A stretch of DNA of 64,000 nt from Panonychus citri (lineage: Eukaryota > Arthropoda > Arachnida > Trombidiformes > Tetranychidae): assembly GCF_014898815.1 (NCBI RefSeq), contig NW_026515514.1, forward strand, positions 310,001 to 374,000, read 5' to 3'. How positions within the stretch are numbered: the first letter of the stretch is position 1; the number at the start of each line of letters is the position of its first letter. Positions 50,885 to 64,000 of the stretch are shown piece after piece. The notes below the pieces were generated by a model that was not told the origin of the DNA, made no database searches, and was given only the letters and a program-made list of their open reading frames with translations. Position numbers and translations under genes: made by a program.

Positions 50885-52349
50885 AAATAAATAAAATGAA
50901 AAAGACGAGGGTAAGAAAGTGAAGATCCACTGATACGGTTCATGGGGAATAGTAGATACATAAGATTCTATTTTTAAACCAGAACTCAGAATGAAACTGA
51001 ACCTTTTGAAAATCTTTGGTGATGGAGATCAAATGTGTTAAGACATTTAGAGATTTTGAGTTTGGCTATTGAATGAAAAAGCAAAAAGATAATCTCCTTC
51101 TCATCAATTCGAGTAACAAATTACCTCCACGTTAATGCCAATTTATCCCATTTGGGTCCTTTCAATGAGTATCTTTTAACTCGATTACGAATATGATCTA
51201 GTGGAAAGAAATCAGGTAGACCACAACGTGGTTTTTTCGTTAAATTAATTGTTGCTTCATCCGCTATTCCAGTAACAGGTAAACCGGCAAATCTTTGCAT
51301 TTCCTTAATTGCATTTCGCAGATAATCACTACTTCGTATTGATCCAGCTCGAGTATCATCCTTGGGTATGTATCCAAATTTTACAAGAAAATCCTTTAAA
51401 TTAAGAGACGAGAAGAAAAGTTTAATTAGTTAATCAATTTTTTCGCAAATTTTCAAAACTCATTCGAAACTCTATCGTTTATAATTAACCCTATCAAAAG
51501 ATAAATAATCGTAATTAGATTTCTAGTTAAGTACTTTCAGCTAATTGTGTAACAATAAACATCTTCAAACAGTTTACAATCAAGTTAATTAGTCGGTCTC
51601 ATTTGTTATCGTTGATGATTTAAGTGGCTATCGAATTGTTGATTAGAACCTTTCTCTCAACTGAGTTGAATGAAGTTTTTTTTTCGCAAGTCAATCAGTT
51701 GAAATTAATTAACTACGAGAGTAAATTAATTCAGGTAGCTAACAATTAAGGGATACAAAGGTTAATTTGGATAAGATAATAAGTTGATTGTTTTAGAGAA
51801 AATGTCTAGAAATTAACACGTTAATTCATCATCTATGAATCTAATTGAGTTTTAATAAGTTTTTGACAGATAATTTGGAGAGTCAACGAATCGTCAACAA
51901 CTACAATCAAGGATTCGTCAATGATTAAGATTAAATTAACGTTAATCATAGGATATTATTCTGTAGTTAACTTAATAACTTGCGGTGATTGACATGGAAA
52001 ACTGATTAATATGAATAATAAGATAGATTAATTGAGTTACATTGATGACAAGTAATATATGACTTATCAATCAAGATGGAAAAATAAAAGTTGTTTTCTT
52101 AAACATGATTACATGAATCAACTGAATTAAGTTGATTATTTCAATTTATATACTCACTGAAACATCACCAGATCTACTATCCAATATTTGACCGATACCA
52201 GAATGACCAGTTGAATATGATGATATTAAAGGCAGTTGATGTGATTTATAGCAAAAGAATATGATTAAAGCAAAAATTGTTAGCAAATTTGATGAAATAA
52301 AAATCATCATTTGTGAAAATAAATAAATAATTTTACGATTTAGTAGCAA
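46111..52349 (-). CDS. Matrix metalloproteinase, furin-activated, C-terminally anchored
   Basis: Zinc endopeptidase acting on extracellular matrix at the cell surface. Exons: 52349-52158, 51393-51125, 49548-49259, 48429-48098, 47683-47536, 47452-47186, 46391-46111. They sum to 592 residues. A long signal or anchor sequence lies at about 10-35. The prodomain has the cysteine switch PRCGLPD (Cys121) and furin site RVKR (135-138). The catalytic domain contains HEFGHSLGLSH (260-270) with Met-turn Met277. A Pro/Arg-rich hinge follows (TPRPPRPRP). Hemopexin repeats (YFWRLYE, YWLFD, YWRFDE, FWQFDD) fill about 370-510. The last 30 residues are hydrophobic (LILITFSYFACLLMMLSLLF) with almost no cytoplasmic tail, suggesting a GPI or membrane anchor as in fly Mmp2 and MMP17/25. 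No fibronectin insert. Introns range from about 80 nt to 1.6 kb; intron 3-4 (48430-49258) and 2-3 (49549-51124) hold only AT-rich DNA and one (GA)n at about 50851-50881. Confidence 0.93.
50851..50881 (+). repeat. (GA)n microsatellite in an MMP intron
   Basis: About 15 uninterrupted GA units in the 1.6-kb intron before the catalytic exons. Similar tracts lie near 34003-34031, 46622-46645 and 58998-59019. Confidence 0.9.
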
Positions 52350-53854
52350 CGTTATTTACAAGAGGCAATAGAAAAGGTTAAATTATTAATTGTCACAAAT
52401 TGGTATCAATTTTGGGCAGGATTAAGATACTAAGCAGATAATAGTAACAATAGTAATTAAATCAATTAATTAAAATTGTTAATAAAGGAATAATATTAAT
52501 GTGATGATGATGATGATAAAAGAAGCAGATTTTGAAGACACTTTGAGTAAGAGAAAATAATTGTTTTTGTTAATTCTATTCTATTCTATTCTATCCATGG
52601 GAATAAAAACTTGTTAGAATAGGTAATTGACTTTAAATAAGCAAATTGTCACAATCAATTTAGAGACAAGATACTGAAAAAGTACCGTTAGTGATGTTTA
52701 ACCAACACAATTAACCAGAATCATAATCACTCTCTTTTTTTTGACTTTTCCCTGTCAATAAAAAGAGTCAACAATTGATTAGAAATGAAACTATTTCAAT
52801 ATTAATATGTAATCCAGTTAATTCCATGGTATTACGGATTAATCAATAACAATACGTTAATAACAATTAATAACAATACATTAGTTAATTGAATTCACGG
52901 AATAACGGAAAATAAATTAAAGTTGAAAATTAAATTAAAAGTAACAAATTTAATTCTCAACAATCTGAGTTCATTTGTTGTTCTTTTCCAGTGGCGACAC
53001 CAAATGTTTGGAAGAAAAACTGATTTGGCGGTTTTTTCGAAAATTCGAACAATCGTTTTTTCTTATTAACTAATTAGGATGTTAATTATTTTTCATTAAC
53101 TATTATAGTGATTAGTGATTAAATTGTATTTTCAATTTTAGAATATTTAATTCAATTAAGTTCTTCATATGATTTTGAGAGAGATTATTTCTTATGAGAT
53201 AGTAAAGTTATTAATTTTTTTTTCATTCTTTTCGGTTTCTCTTTGGTGATTAATTAATTTGATTCTATTAATAGTAAATCGTAAGTAATTTGCCAAAATA
53301 GTTAATTGTTTTTTGTTTTTGCTTTCATAATCTGTAACATGTCGTTGTAATAATTAATTAACTTGATGACAAATAAAAAAGTTACAAGTATAAGTATTAA
53401 TCAAATTGAAGTTTGAAACTTTCATTCATCAACAAAGTTTTAACTTTAATGATAATTGATTGTAATCATTTTGTAATAATCAATAAAATTGTCATCTTTA
53501 ATTGTGTACAACAGAAATGGTAATTGATTTAAAGTAATTAATCTAGAATGAAAAAAAAAATGAAACAATTATAATTGGGAATAAGTTAATGAACAGTTTT
53601 TATTAGTTGAAACTAATTGAATATTAGTAATACAATTAGCAGGAAGTACAGAATTTATTTACAATTAAATGTTAATTTCTAATAATTTAAGTTACAATGA
53701 TAATCGACAATTAGATTAACCTAAATAATTTGCTAATTTACGAGAAGGAAAAAAGATAATTACAAAAAAATCGGTTAGATTGTAAAGAGTATGAAAAGTT
53801 TTATTATCAAAATACAAAAGATAATGATAATCATTAGGATAATCAAATGAACAA
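52350..53854. other. Intergenic between MMP and CSPG4-like genes
   Basis: About 1.5 kb, very AT-rich, with a (TTCTA)n repeat at about 52574-52594 and ATGATG repeats near 52501. Left part is the 5' flank of the metalloproteinase; right part is the 3' flank of the proteoglycan gene. No open frame. Confidence 0.6.
53800..53805 (-). terminator. Poly(A) signal of the CSPG4-like gene
   Basis: AATAAA on the minus strand 50 nt past the stop codon at 53855. Confidence 0.5.
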
Positions 53855-56800
53855 TTAAATCCATAGTCTTGATTGTTGTTGTTGTTGCTGCTGCTGTTGA
53901 CGATTTGATTTTGATTTTGGTGTTGATGGTAAAGTTGACAATTTATGATTTAAAGAGTAATCAGTAAAAGCACTTGAATAATTAGGATGATGTTGATGAC
54001 ATGATATTAAATGATGATGAGAATTTGAATTATGATTTTGATTTAATTGATTGTAAGGATAAGAATCAGGGTAAATTGTTTCATTATCATGTAATAAAAT
54101 ATTACCTTGCGATGAGTGATTCCAATGATTAATTTCATCTCCATCTAATATTGAGATATTTCCAGAATGAATCAGATTATTACCCAAGGTATTCATTGAA
54201 TTACTATGAATACCTGAGATATTTGATTCATGTGATAAATTGTTTTCATCATTAGATTGATTATCACCCTGTTCATGTAAAGGTGGGGATAATGATGGAG
54301 GAGGTGGAGGAAGTAACTGTGATTGAGGTAATTGTGGTTGTTGTTGTTGTTGTTGTGATGATGATGTTGGTGATGATGGTGGTAAACATGATGATGATGA
54401 ATTTGGACTTGATAATAACAGTAAATTATTTGATTCCGATAAACTTGGTGAGGTGACAATTGTTGTTCGTGGTGATGATCGTTGTAAAGTTTTAGCATGA
54501 AAAGAGCAGAGATGAGGTTGAACAATTCGTTGACCCTCTTCGAGTGAATCAACACCATAATATAATGAAGGAGGCGGAAGAGGAAATGGATTCCCTTGCC
54601 TTGAATCTAATTGATTATCATTATCAAATTTAGGTGATGTTGTTGTATGAAAAAAATGTCCTGCAATTGGAAACAAGAAACAAAAACCCCAACCATTAGT
54701 AAGGAAAGTCCAACAGTAACAATTAGTGAAATTAGAATCACTAACAACAATCAATCTCTTAATCATAATCCTTGATCATCATCATCATCATCATTATCAT
54801 GCAATGTTGATGATAATTTAATTCTCATCTAATTTTCTTAGGAAATTGATGACAAAAAAAAAGTTGATGAGTTTCCGATTCAATTACTTGTAACAAAGTA
54901 ACTTTATGGTTATCATGTTATTAGTTAAGAATTGATTGTTGATAATAATTAAAGTTAATTGATTTACTAACCTCTTCCGAAAGTTGAAACTGGAGTTGCA
55001 GTTATGCTTCGTATTGATCCACAATTAGTACTAATCGACGGTGGATTGTTAATTATATTGGGTAAATATGGATTCAAATCGGACATAACTGTTGATGCTC
55101 TATCATAAGGTAAACTGCCTCTTCCCGAATCATCAATCATCAACATCCCATCAGGTATTGAATTGTTTTCACTTGAATTTAGATGACGATCTTCATCATC
55201 CTCATCTTCATCATCTTCATCACCATCACGATCAATATGATGATTATTATTATTATTAGTTGATCCGCATCTTTTTGACGTAACTTTTGATGAGCTTAAA
55301 TTGTTTGACTCTTTTGTTTTACCAAATGTAAGTAATTTAATCATCATAAGTAATAAACATAATCCAATTGATGTTAATACACAAATGGCAATGACCAGTA
55401 ATTGACTTGTTGTTATTACCAATAATTGTTCAGGAATAATTGATCGGGATTCAGTTGTGAAATGTAAATCATTGTCACTTAAGATGATATGATTTGATGA
55501 CCGATGGTCAATTGATTTCATTGGTTTCTTAATCGTTGATAATGATGATATTGTCGATGTTGGTGTTGGTGTTGGTGTTGGTGTTGTTGTTGTTGAAATA
55601 ACCATTGGTATGAATACAATTTTAAATTCAATTCTTGAAGTAACTTTACTTCCGATTACACTGATTTGAAATGAAACTGAATCAATCGTTGGTTGACCAA
55701 TTAAATGAAGATAACGAACCTTACCTTCATTTAATTGTTTCTGATTAAAGTAACTAACGTTAATCCATTGACCATTAGGTCGGAGTTTCTGAATCATTCC
55801 GTAATCGGGTATCTTAATTATCTTATATCTCAACTCGAAAGTTTGATAATTTGTTGAATTAGCATTCGTTGTAAAGGATAAATTGTTTCTCGTTAATATA
55901 ACAGAATCATTGTAATTAACTAAACAACCAGTGTTATACAGTTGAATTAGTGTTAAATCAAATAAATGAATTTCTATCATCATTTCCATGGGTGGATTAT
56001 CTTGAGATGGATTATCGGTCAATGATAGAACAATTTTTATCGAAGATGATTTGGTCTCTGTGTTAATTGCTGGTGAATGGACAAAGAAAATTTTAAGTTG
56101 ATTAACATCAGCTTGAGTGAAATTAGTTAATCCAATTGATGGATTATCAGTTGACTCAATGTAACAATCAGGGCATGAGTAAAGTGTTATCACTCCATAG
56201 GTTAAATCAGAATCTGAATTATCAGAATCAGATGAATTGAGTATCTGATTAGTTAAGCAAAGTTTTGTAAATCGAGCCATTGTTATTAAATCATTTGAAT
56301 CTGAATTAGTATCACTTTCAATTCCTGTATGAACTTTAGGAATATCATTAACAGGGATTATTTTAATTGGAAGGATAATTGTTTCCAATAGATTTTCAAG
56401 AAAACTTGGAAGTTGAAATGATTTAGATTGTAGATTAAGTGCCAATGTAATTGAATCATTGATTGTTTCACTTCCATCATGAGTATAACGAACTGAACCT
56501 GAATTAAGTTCAGTATAAGTGAAGGTATTATCGGCCGATGAAGATGAAGGTCCAATTGAATAACGATCAATAAGAAGTGCTCCATGAGAGGGATTATGTT
56601 TAATTGAGAAAACACCATTGATTCCAAGTTTAAATCCAAACAATTTACTATTAAATTGAATATTTTTAACGGTTAATTGTTCACTTTTACCTTCTAAAAC
56701 TGTCAAAGGCTCAATGGTGATTAGTGATGAGGAAGAAGATAAATTTGATTGGGTTGATGGCATTAGATCATTTGATGATGAGGATGAGGATGAATTGATT

Positions 56801-59609
56801 GCAATACAATTAGTTGATTCACAGAAACAACGAAATGAACTAAATCCTTCCTGTAGACAGGTTGATCCATCAATACAGGGTGATGATACTAGACAAGGAT
56901 AATCCCAGTTACAGTTTGAATGGACTCCTTTACTAATAAGTATTTGCCTTTGTCCCATTGGAACTGAATTAATTTGAACATTACGAATACAACCTTTGAA
57001 ACTTGTATCACTTGAATCGGATAGAAATGATTTTAATCCTTGTTGAGAAGCAATTAAGATCTTTGAAACATCAATTCCACCAATATAAAGGTCACTAATA
57101 AAATCATAATAACGGGAATCACTTTGATGAGAAGAAACTTTTTTACTTCTTCCATCAACAACAATCTCATAATAATCGGGTTTAAATGTTACATTAACTG
57201 AATGCCAGTGACCATTGGCCACCGAATTGTTAACCTGATAATCTGACGTAACGATAATTAGGCCACTTCCATCGTTAGCAGTTAACTGAATCAGTCCATT
57301 GGTCAATTCGATGGCAACAAAATCAGAGGCATAATTTTCGAGTCCAGTTTTGTAAAATAATATCGATGATGTTGATTGGGAAGTTTTCAATTCGAAATAA
57401 ATATTTCCACCAGTTCGATGATCAGTAAGATCTGAAGGTAATGTTAGGTATGAATTTTCACCGAGAAATGTTAAAGATTGATTAGAATTTGTAATTGTAG
57501 AAATTGAATCGAAATCAGTTGAACAATCTCTTGATACATCTTTTAAAAATCCATAGGAACGTATTGATGATGAGAAAACATCAATTCCATTGAAAGTAAA
57601 CTGATCAATACAACCACGAAAATTGATCATGTTACCAAGAAAAAGTTCAGTGAAATTACCCAGGCCACCAATGTAAAGACCATAATTAATGTTTAATTCA
57701 AAGAATCGACCCTTAATTGTATAATGTTTAATGTGAATTTTATCAATAGTTAACACGAGGTCACTTTGTTTACGTTCCAGGTCAACCTCGTGCCAAAGTA
57801 GATCATTTAATTTAAGGTCATTCGGTCCATTAACAACCTCTTCACCAGAGCCCAAATTAATTCGTATCTAATTAGACAATAATAATACACAGTAAATGTA
57901 ATCATTTCTTCATTGTAATACCAATAATTATGAGAATTGTAATCAACAAGAAACAAACAAAACCCAAAATTCATCTTAACCAGAGTAGGTTGAAAATAAG
58001 TAATCATGTAAACAATTTAAAGTTTTAATTGCTACAAACACACAATTTGGGTATGATGTTCATGTCAATATCAATAAAATACAATATTGATCAGCTAAAT
58101 TGTTCCCATATGATCATGTGAATTGCCTGATCGGTGTTAGATTGAACAATGGAAATACTCACATTGATGTTTCCATTGGAAATTGTGATTAGACAATAAT
58201 CTTTGGGACCAGAAGCGAGGAATAGGAAAGCATCAGTACGATGGGTTTTAAAACGGAAAAAGATCTTGGTTGAATCTCTTGATTCCTCCATAGGAATCCA
58301 AATATAGCTGGACCCATAGAAAGATACTGTTAACAAGAAGAAGAAGAAGATGATGATGAGGATGAAGATGATGATTATTATGAGATGAGAAAAGGCGAGG
58401 GCAGAGAAGGAGGAAGATAAAAAAGATGTGGAAGAAGATATAATTAGATGTCTTTTCTTTTTCACATCTCTTAAGTTTATGGAACTTTAAGAATATTTTT
58501 TGTCTTCTTCTTCTTCATCTTCATCTTCTTCGAGATTCTCCTTTTACAGAATAATCTTAATCTCTTACTTTGTATTACTATTCATCTTCATCTTCATCAC
58601 TTAACTTAACTAATCTCTTTGTGATCAACATAATTCAAATTAATTACAACTACAACTTCAATTCCATTGAGTATTAGCTAATTATTTTTCATAAGTTCCA
58701 TGGATATGGTGATAGTTTTTGGAGAAAATTATGAAAATTTGGGAGAAAATTGAGAGAAAATTGGAAAGGTATTGGTTCTTGGTTATCGAATGCAGAACAT
58801 GATGAAAACGAAATTGTTTCAATCATATTGATTGTTTATTTCGTGATCATGATTGGTAATTGATTTGGGAGGAAATAGACAAGCTAAAAGATGATTAAGA
58901 GGAAGAGGAAAAGATGAGGATGAAGAAAGAGCATAAGTTGAATCCATAAATTAAATGCATTAGTAAACTACATTTATTAGGAAGATGAAGATGAGGAGAG
59001 AGAGAGAGAGAGAGAGAGGAAAAAGTGAAACAAATGGTTAAAATTGTATATTTTAAGGTCAATTTGCGTTATTTTTGCATTTTCATACTTTGACTGACCG
59101 GAAGTTGTTACAATTTTTGGCCGTTACTAGAATTCAGGACCACCCACTCAAAGGACCTTATGGTTGGTTAACTTTAAGCTTATATTATTAATTCATTCAT
59201 AAGCGTGACCATCATGTTTGTATTAACATTATCATGTCTCATTCATCAATCAGAAAGTTAATCATTTTAATGAAAGTTAATCAATTTGTATTAATGGTTA
59301 ATAGTTAATGTTAAACATTCAAATTTTACCTGAAGATAAATGAGAATCCACTTTGAGGTTTGATAGTTTTCTTGGATCATCATGATGATTATTATTATTG
59401 ATATTAACTGGATCAATGTTTCGGATTATCCGATGATTATAATGATGATGAGAAGGAGAATTAACTAATTGTGATTCACTGTTTAGTGTGTGGCTTATGC
59501 CAATGTGATCATTTTTATGATAATCTTGAAATGAATGATGTGAATAACTGTTAACCGTTAACAGGGTAAGATAATTTAATCCAATCAAGTAAATCAATTG
59601 ATTTAACAT
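53855..59609 (-). CDS. CSPG4/NG2 - kon-tiki-like transmembrane proteoglycan core protein (short form)
   Basis: A single-pass adhesion receptor. Exons 59609-59330, 58326-58163, 57867-54972 and 54660-53855 give 1381 residues, against about 2300 for CSPG4 and Kon-tiki. A signal peptide (about 1-20) and a His/Asn-rich stretch precede two laminin G domains (about 95-280 and 295-460). The first begins SFYGSSYIWIP and has FLFLASGPKDY, matching the CSPG4 pattern; both end with an RGC or KGC cysteine. A small EGF-like module (about 475-505) follows, then about three CSPG repeats to about 910 (SVRYTHDGSE, GKVRYLHL). The TM helix is at about 960-988. The ~390-residue cytoplasmic tail is acidic, then Ser/Pro/Gln-rich, and ends in LWI-COOH, similar to the YWV PDZ ligand of CSPG4. 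The EGF module resembles axotactin, so an axotactin-type assignment is the main alternative. Intron 1 (58327-59329) holds GA-rich and AAGATG repeats. Confidence 0.82.
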
Positions 59610-61372
59610 TTTTAAATTAAAGTAAACATTTGAAAATAAGTTAACAAGTTAAAGTAAATGTAAACAAATTACTGATTTTGAAGGTCTCTCAATTGCTTTT
59701 GGTTAACACAATTAACTGGTCATCTTTGATTTTGATTATCACAAACACTGAACATTATTATTAACAATTAACTGATTAAAGGATAAGGTTATCATTACCT
59801 TTCTCCTTTTGGTTGATTGTTAATCTATTACTAGTTAAGTAACAACAATTAACTTTGAAACAACTTTAACAGTTTTAAGATTATGAACACAATTGATTCA
59901 AGTTACTCGAAGATGATTATTTTTTTGATCATTTACAATCTAATCATAACTTGAGATTAACAATAATTTAAAGATTTTAAGTTAATTGTGATATTCAGAA
60001 GCTCTTGGTAAATATTAATAGTTACAAGAGAGAGAGAGAGAGAAAAGAAAATAGAGAAAAGTGATGATGAAGATGATGATGATTCGGACGGAAAATGATG
60101 CCAATGAGAAGATGAAGAGATGATGAGGAAAGATGGATTAGTCGAAATGCGCAGAAGAAGAAAGAGGAAGATGATGATTATGATGATGACTTTCGGAAGA
60201 AAAGGCCTAGTAGATGATGAGGATAAAGTCGAAAGAGTAAAAAGAAAGAAAGAAAGAGAGAAAATTTGAAAGGAAATTTGAGTCTTTCAGGCTGTTCTTT
60301 TCTTCGTCCAATATTAGTTATCCATTTGATTTTCTATTGCATTTGGAAGGGTTTTTGGATTTTCGGTTGGAACCATATGGAAGATCCTCCCTTTTCTTAC
60401 TAATTATCATCCAAGTCCAAGTTCAACACACCAAAAGCACCAAGGATCAAGCAATCAACTGAAATCTCTGATGGAAAAACTTAAGTTTTTTTCTCTCTCT
60501 TTTCAAATTAGTTTGAAAAACTTTTTACAAACTTTCAATTGGACTCATCAATTGATTTGAATGCTTTGAAACGCTTCTTGTTGTTGTGGATCATCATTAT
60601 CATGCTAATTACTTGGAGAAAAAATTAATTCCTAACAAGATATTTACTCGATACTAGAAGATATTAATAGTAAATGTTTAGAAAGAAGGTGAGAAAAAAC
60701 AAACCATGAGAATTTAGTTGATCATCTAATTGCTAATTTGAGGGAAAATATAGCGAATATATTTCATGAGGAATTTCAATTTTCGTTTCATCTTCGTGTA
60801 TGATAATGTGTTCACATTTAAAGTGAACTTGTTCGTACACATTATTAATCTTTTTGTATTGGATAAGAATAATGCAAATGATTAAATCAATTGATCAATT
60901 TATTTGTGGAAAAAAATTCTGTAAGAATATTAAGTTTATCGGATAACAGATGGAAGCACATTCGGTTTCAAGAGTTTCGGTTATGCTAATAAACGAAAGA
61001 TGGAGCAACAAGTGGACAAGTTTTTCTTTTCTTTTCTTTTCAAACCTGGTCAGGTAAATGAACCTTCATTTTGGTTCATTTAGTTAGTCATTTACTTACC
61101 TTTTTCGTCTTGTTTTTTGTTTCATTTTCTTGTTTTAATTAATTTTTACCTGAGTTTTTGTTGATTGTTCGTGTAACTGTGTAAATATTGAAGGTGTTTT
61201 TATCTGTTCCACACGATTATTTGGATTTACTAAGTTTTGTTACTTGATTGTTCAGTTTTCCTGGTTGTCATTTTGTTCTTTTTGGAGAATTTTTCGTTTT
61301 TCGTTTTTCTTTTCTTTTCTTTGCTTTTTCTTTTTGTTTTGTTTTGTAAGAAAGAGAGAAGAAGAAAAAGTG
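59610..61372. other. Divergent intergenic region between CSPG4-like and EPB41L4A genes
   Basis: About 1.8 kb with a (GA)n tract at about 60029-60043, purine-rich ATGATG repeats at 60060-60260 and T-rich stretches near 61020-61040 and 61300-61345. It must include both 5' regions. The plus-strand open frame from 61244 that runs into the FERM exon is a T-rich leader and not a credible N-terminus. Confidence 0.6.
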
Positions 61373-64000
61373 ATGAAGTGTTTTGGCGGCTCAGAGAAAA
61401 GGCGAACTTATCATTGTAAAATTGTTCTTCTCGATGAAACTGAATTAATTCAAGAAATATCCGATTCCTCTAAAGGGCAAGATTTATTGGAAATTGTCTT
61501 TAAACACTTAAATCTTCTTGAAACAGTTTATTTTGGCCTTCGTTTCATTGGTACAAATGGACAAGCCTGTTGGTTGGATTCAACTAAAAATATAGTTAAA
61601 CAAGTGAAAAATATTAATCCGCTGACATTTTATTTCGGTGTTAAATTTTATGCTTCTGATCCTTGTAAACTGCTTGAAGAAATCACCAGGTACTTTCAGT
61701 CTCCATCTTTTTACCTCATCGTCCTTATCAATTTAATTAACATCATCATCTTCTCATTAACACCCTAATTATCATATTAATTACTTGATGTTTTCTTGTT
61801 AACTGTTGTTGTTTTTTGTCTATGCTTCCAATTAGTTTATTCAGTTGTTTATTCAATTGTTCCTTTAATTAATCTGATTGGCTTGAAGGTGTTGATTCAA
61901 AATTTGTGAGGGTCATTACCTTTCTCTCTTTTTTTTCCTTCTATTCTATTCTCCGCCAATCTTCAAGTGATAGTTAACAATGAACTTACTTGTTTTCCCT
62001 TTTTTGCCCACTACCATGATGATGATGAAAAAGTAAAGTTAGAATGAATCTAATCGATTGTTTTATGCTTATCAACAGGTATCAATTTTTTCTTCAAATC
62101 AAACAAGACATTGTGCAATCTCGACTACCTGCTCCCAACGATTTGCTGGTTCAATTATTTGCCTATGCAGTTCAATCTGAACTTGGCGATTATGATCCAC
62201 ATCGACATCAACCTGGCTACGTTTCTGAATTTAGATTCATTGCTAATCAAACACCAGAATTGGAGGATCGAGTGATCGCCTTACATAAAACCCTATCGGG
62301 CCAAGTTCCAGCCGCTGCTGAGATTAATTTTCTTGACAAAGTTAAATGGCTCGATTTGTATGGAGCCGATTTACATCCAGTTTTGGGCGAAGATAATGTC
62401 GAATATTTTCTCGGGCTAACACCTAGTGGAGTTATCGTTCTTCGAAATAAATCCAAAGTCGGAAATTACTTTTGGTAAGTATAACAATAAACTTTCAATT
62501 GTTTATAAATCAACACCAACAACAAAATCTCAAAGGAAATGAAGAAACAAAAACATGAGTAAAAATGTATAATTGTTACAATATAATTGTTGTGGTTTTT
62601 TTTTGCTTATAGAAACGCCTATCACCATTTAAGTTAATGATGAAATTATCGATTTTGCAGTTATTATTCATTATATTCTGATTGTAATTACATAAAACAC
62701 AATCAGACTAAAATATAATTTAAATTGTTCTCAATTAACTTGTTAATCTTCTTTTATTCTTAATCATTACAGGCCAAGGATTGTCAAAATCTACAGAAAG
62801 GATAAATACTTCATGCTTCAAGTTGTTGAAAAAAATGTAAGTAATAGTCTCACGCTCTTTCTTTCTTGGCTCTCACGCTCAGAGTCTTCGCCATCATCAT
62901 CTCTTTTTTTATTTTCTTTTTTCTCTCTCTCTCTCTATCTTTTCAAAAAACAAGTTTTCTCTTATTGTACTGGCCGCAGGCCATTTTCCCCTCTTATTTT
63001 CTCTTTCTTCATCTTCTTTCTCATTTATCTTCCCTCTATTTTTTCTTCTCTTTCTCTTTCTTTCCATCAAATTCCTTATTAATCAATCACAATAATCAAC
63101 TGATTTCTACAATCCATCATGAACAATTTAAGAACAAACCGATCAACCAGTAGAACTGAACTCTACCCACTTTCATTTTAATAGTTGAGATTAAAAGTTG
63201 TTCATTAAATTGGATTAAAAAAGGCGTGAGGTTTAAAAGAGTTTAGATTATCCAATATCAAGGTAATTGTTATTCTCAAATGGTTATAATCATTTACAGA
63301 TTTACAACAATTACAAATTGTATTTGGATAATTTTAATGGATTAGGATGATGATGATGATGATGTTTTAACAAATGATGAGGAAAATATTTGGAATTAGA
63401 AAAACAATAGTTGGTTAAAAATCATCTCATTCATCATCAGTCATTATCATCATGAAATCCGTTAACATTTCATGGGCAGTTTATGGTTAATTGGATAAGA
63501 AAAGTGTCATTTCAAGGTTGATTATAATTACAAACAATAATTAACTCAAAAAATAATAATTAATCAAATTTTTTCTTTTTCCTTGTTCTCTCATAAACAT
63601 TCAGAATGAAAACAATACATATGGATTCGAATTACCATCTAAACAAGCATGTAAACACCTATGGAAATGTTGTACTGAGCATCAAGAATTTTTCAGATTA
63701 ACACAGAATCGAGATCGCCTTAATCCAACCAATAATCGTTTCGCTGGATTCACCTCACGATTCAGATATTCTAGAAGATCTTTTAACAAAGATGAACTCA
63801 ATCGAAGTTTAAATACTCGAGATCGTCCATCCCCTGTTATTGTTAGAGTTCCTAGTCGAAGATATCAACGTCGTCAGCCTGATGGTTCTACAGGTAAACC
63901 ATTTTTAATTGTCATTCTTAAATGAAACACAAACAATTTTTAATTGTTATATTGTTTCATTGTTAATCTATTATACAATTTGCTTCTAATTAAGGTGTGT
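61373..64000 (+). CDS. EPB41L4A: FERM-domain protein EPB41L4A (NBL4), 5' part, runs off the window
   Basis: A band 4.1 superfamily scaffold that links membrane proteins to cortical actin. Exons 61373-61689, 62079-62474, 62773-62836 and 63605-63893 give the first 355 codons; a donor at 63894 shows the gene continues. The start MKCFGGSEKR matches the MGCF start of EPB41L4A. F1 has YFGLRF and WLD; F2 has RYQFFLQIKQDI, SELGDYDP and GYVSEFRF; F3 has YGADLHPV, EYFLGLTP and KVGNYFWPRI, then ACKHLWKC. The FERM-adjacent segment RFRYSRRSF follows. This pattern fits EPB41L4A better than FRMD3/5 or Yurt/EPB41L5. Exon borders are in consistent phases (2, 2, 0, 1). Introns (61690-62078, 62475-62772, 62837-63604) contain only T-rich and AT-rich DNA. 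Confidence 0.93.

Noticed and set aside
61244..61372. 43-codon N-terminal extension of EPB41L4A
   Set aside because: It is a Phe/Ser-rich reading of a T-rich leader. The family starts at M-[GK]-C-F, which matches the ATG at 61373.
1..64000. tRNA or rRNA genes and autonomous transposons
   Set aside because: I saw no convincing B-box type GGTTCGAATCC, rRNA core, transposase or reverse transcriptase motifs; a tRNAscan or Infernal run would be needed to rule out small RNAs.

Overview
The window is AT-rich nuclear DNA from an animal. Genes are split by introns of about 70 bp to several kb, with GT-AG borders. Non-coding DNA is full of (GA)n/(CT)n tracts. The gene set (cubitus interruptus, a short-stop type spectraplakin, a CSPG4/kon-tiki type proteoglycan, a matrix metalloproteinase), the divergent DEG/ENaC and SLC46 members and the compact intergenic spaces suggest an arthropod, most likely a chelicerate such as a trombidiform mite. 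The species is inference; no species marker was identified.

Layout. 1-4355 holds no gene I can support. 4356-21335 (-) is a spectraplakin (shot): CH1, CH2, spectrin repeats, two EF-hands and a GAS2 domain, but no plakin domain. One 5.4-kb exon runs from CH2 into GAS2 and contains a 426-codon tandem duplication. Two further open exons lie in the CH1-CH2 intron. 23933-28726 (+) is ci/GLI, divergent from shot, with five zinc fingers and the conserved C-terminal motif. It carries one apparent +1 frameshift in a GGT repeat, and only one of the three PKA sites known from fly Ci is clearly kept. Its intron contains a large inverted repeat. 29443-30855 (-) is a DEG/ENaC-like channel convergent with ci. 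Its last ~50 codons and 3' flank are also present, nearly identical, at 22431-22896, so direct repeats flank ci.

32259-35407 (-) is an SLC46-type MFS transporter. 36680-41215 (-) is an ABCC (MRP4-like) transporter with three apparent 1-nt deletions. 43365-45685 (+) is a UshA-type 5'-nucleotidase without a signal peptide. 46111-52349 (-) is a furin-activated matrix metalloproteinase with a C-terminal hydrophobic anchor. 53855-59609 (-) is a short CSPG4/kon-tiki-like transmembrane proteoglycan. 61373 to beyond the right edge (+) is the FERM protein EPB41L4A (5' part only).

These are unrelated housekeeping, developmental and transport genes, with no operon-like logic. Shot, CSPG4/kon, MMP and EPB41L4A all act at the interface of cytoskeleton, membrane and matrix; ci is the Hedgehog effector; ABCC, SLC46 and DEG/ENaC are membrane transport proteins of families often expanded in mites. 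Exon joins were worked out by hand from reading frame, splice signals and family conservation. Summed exon lengths are divisible by three for every complete gene except ci (+1 nt). The ABCC sum is also divisible by three, but only because its three deletions add up to one codon.
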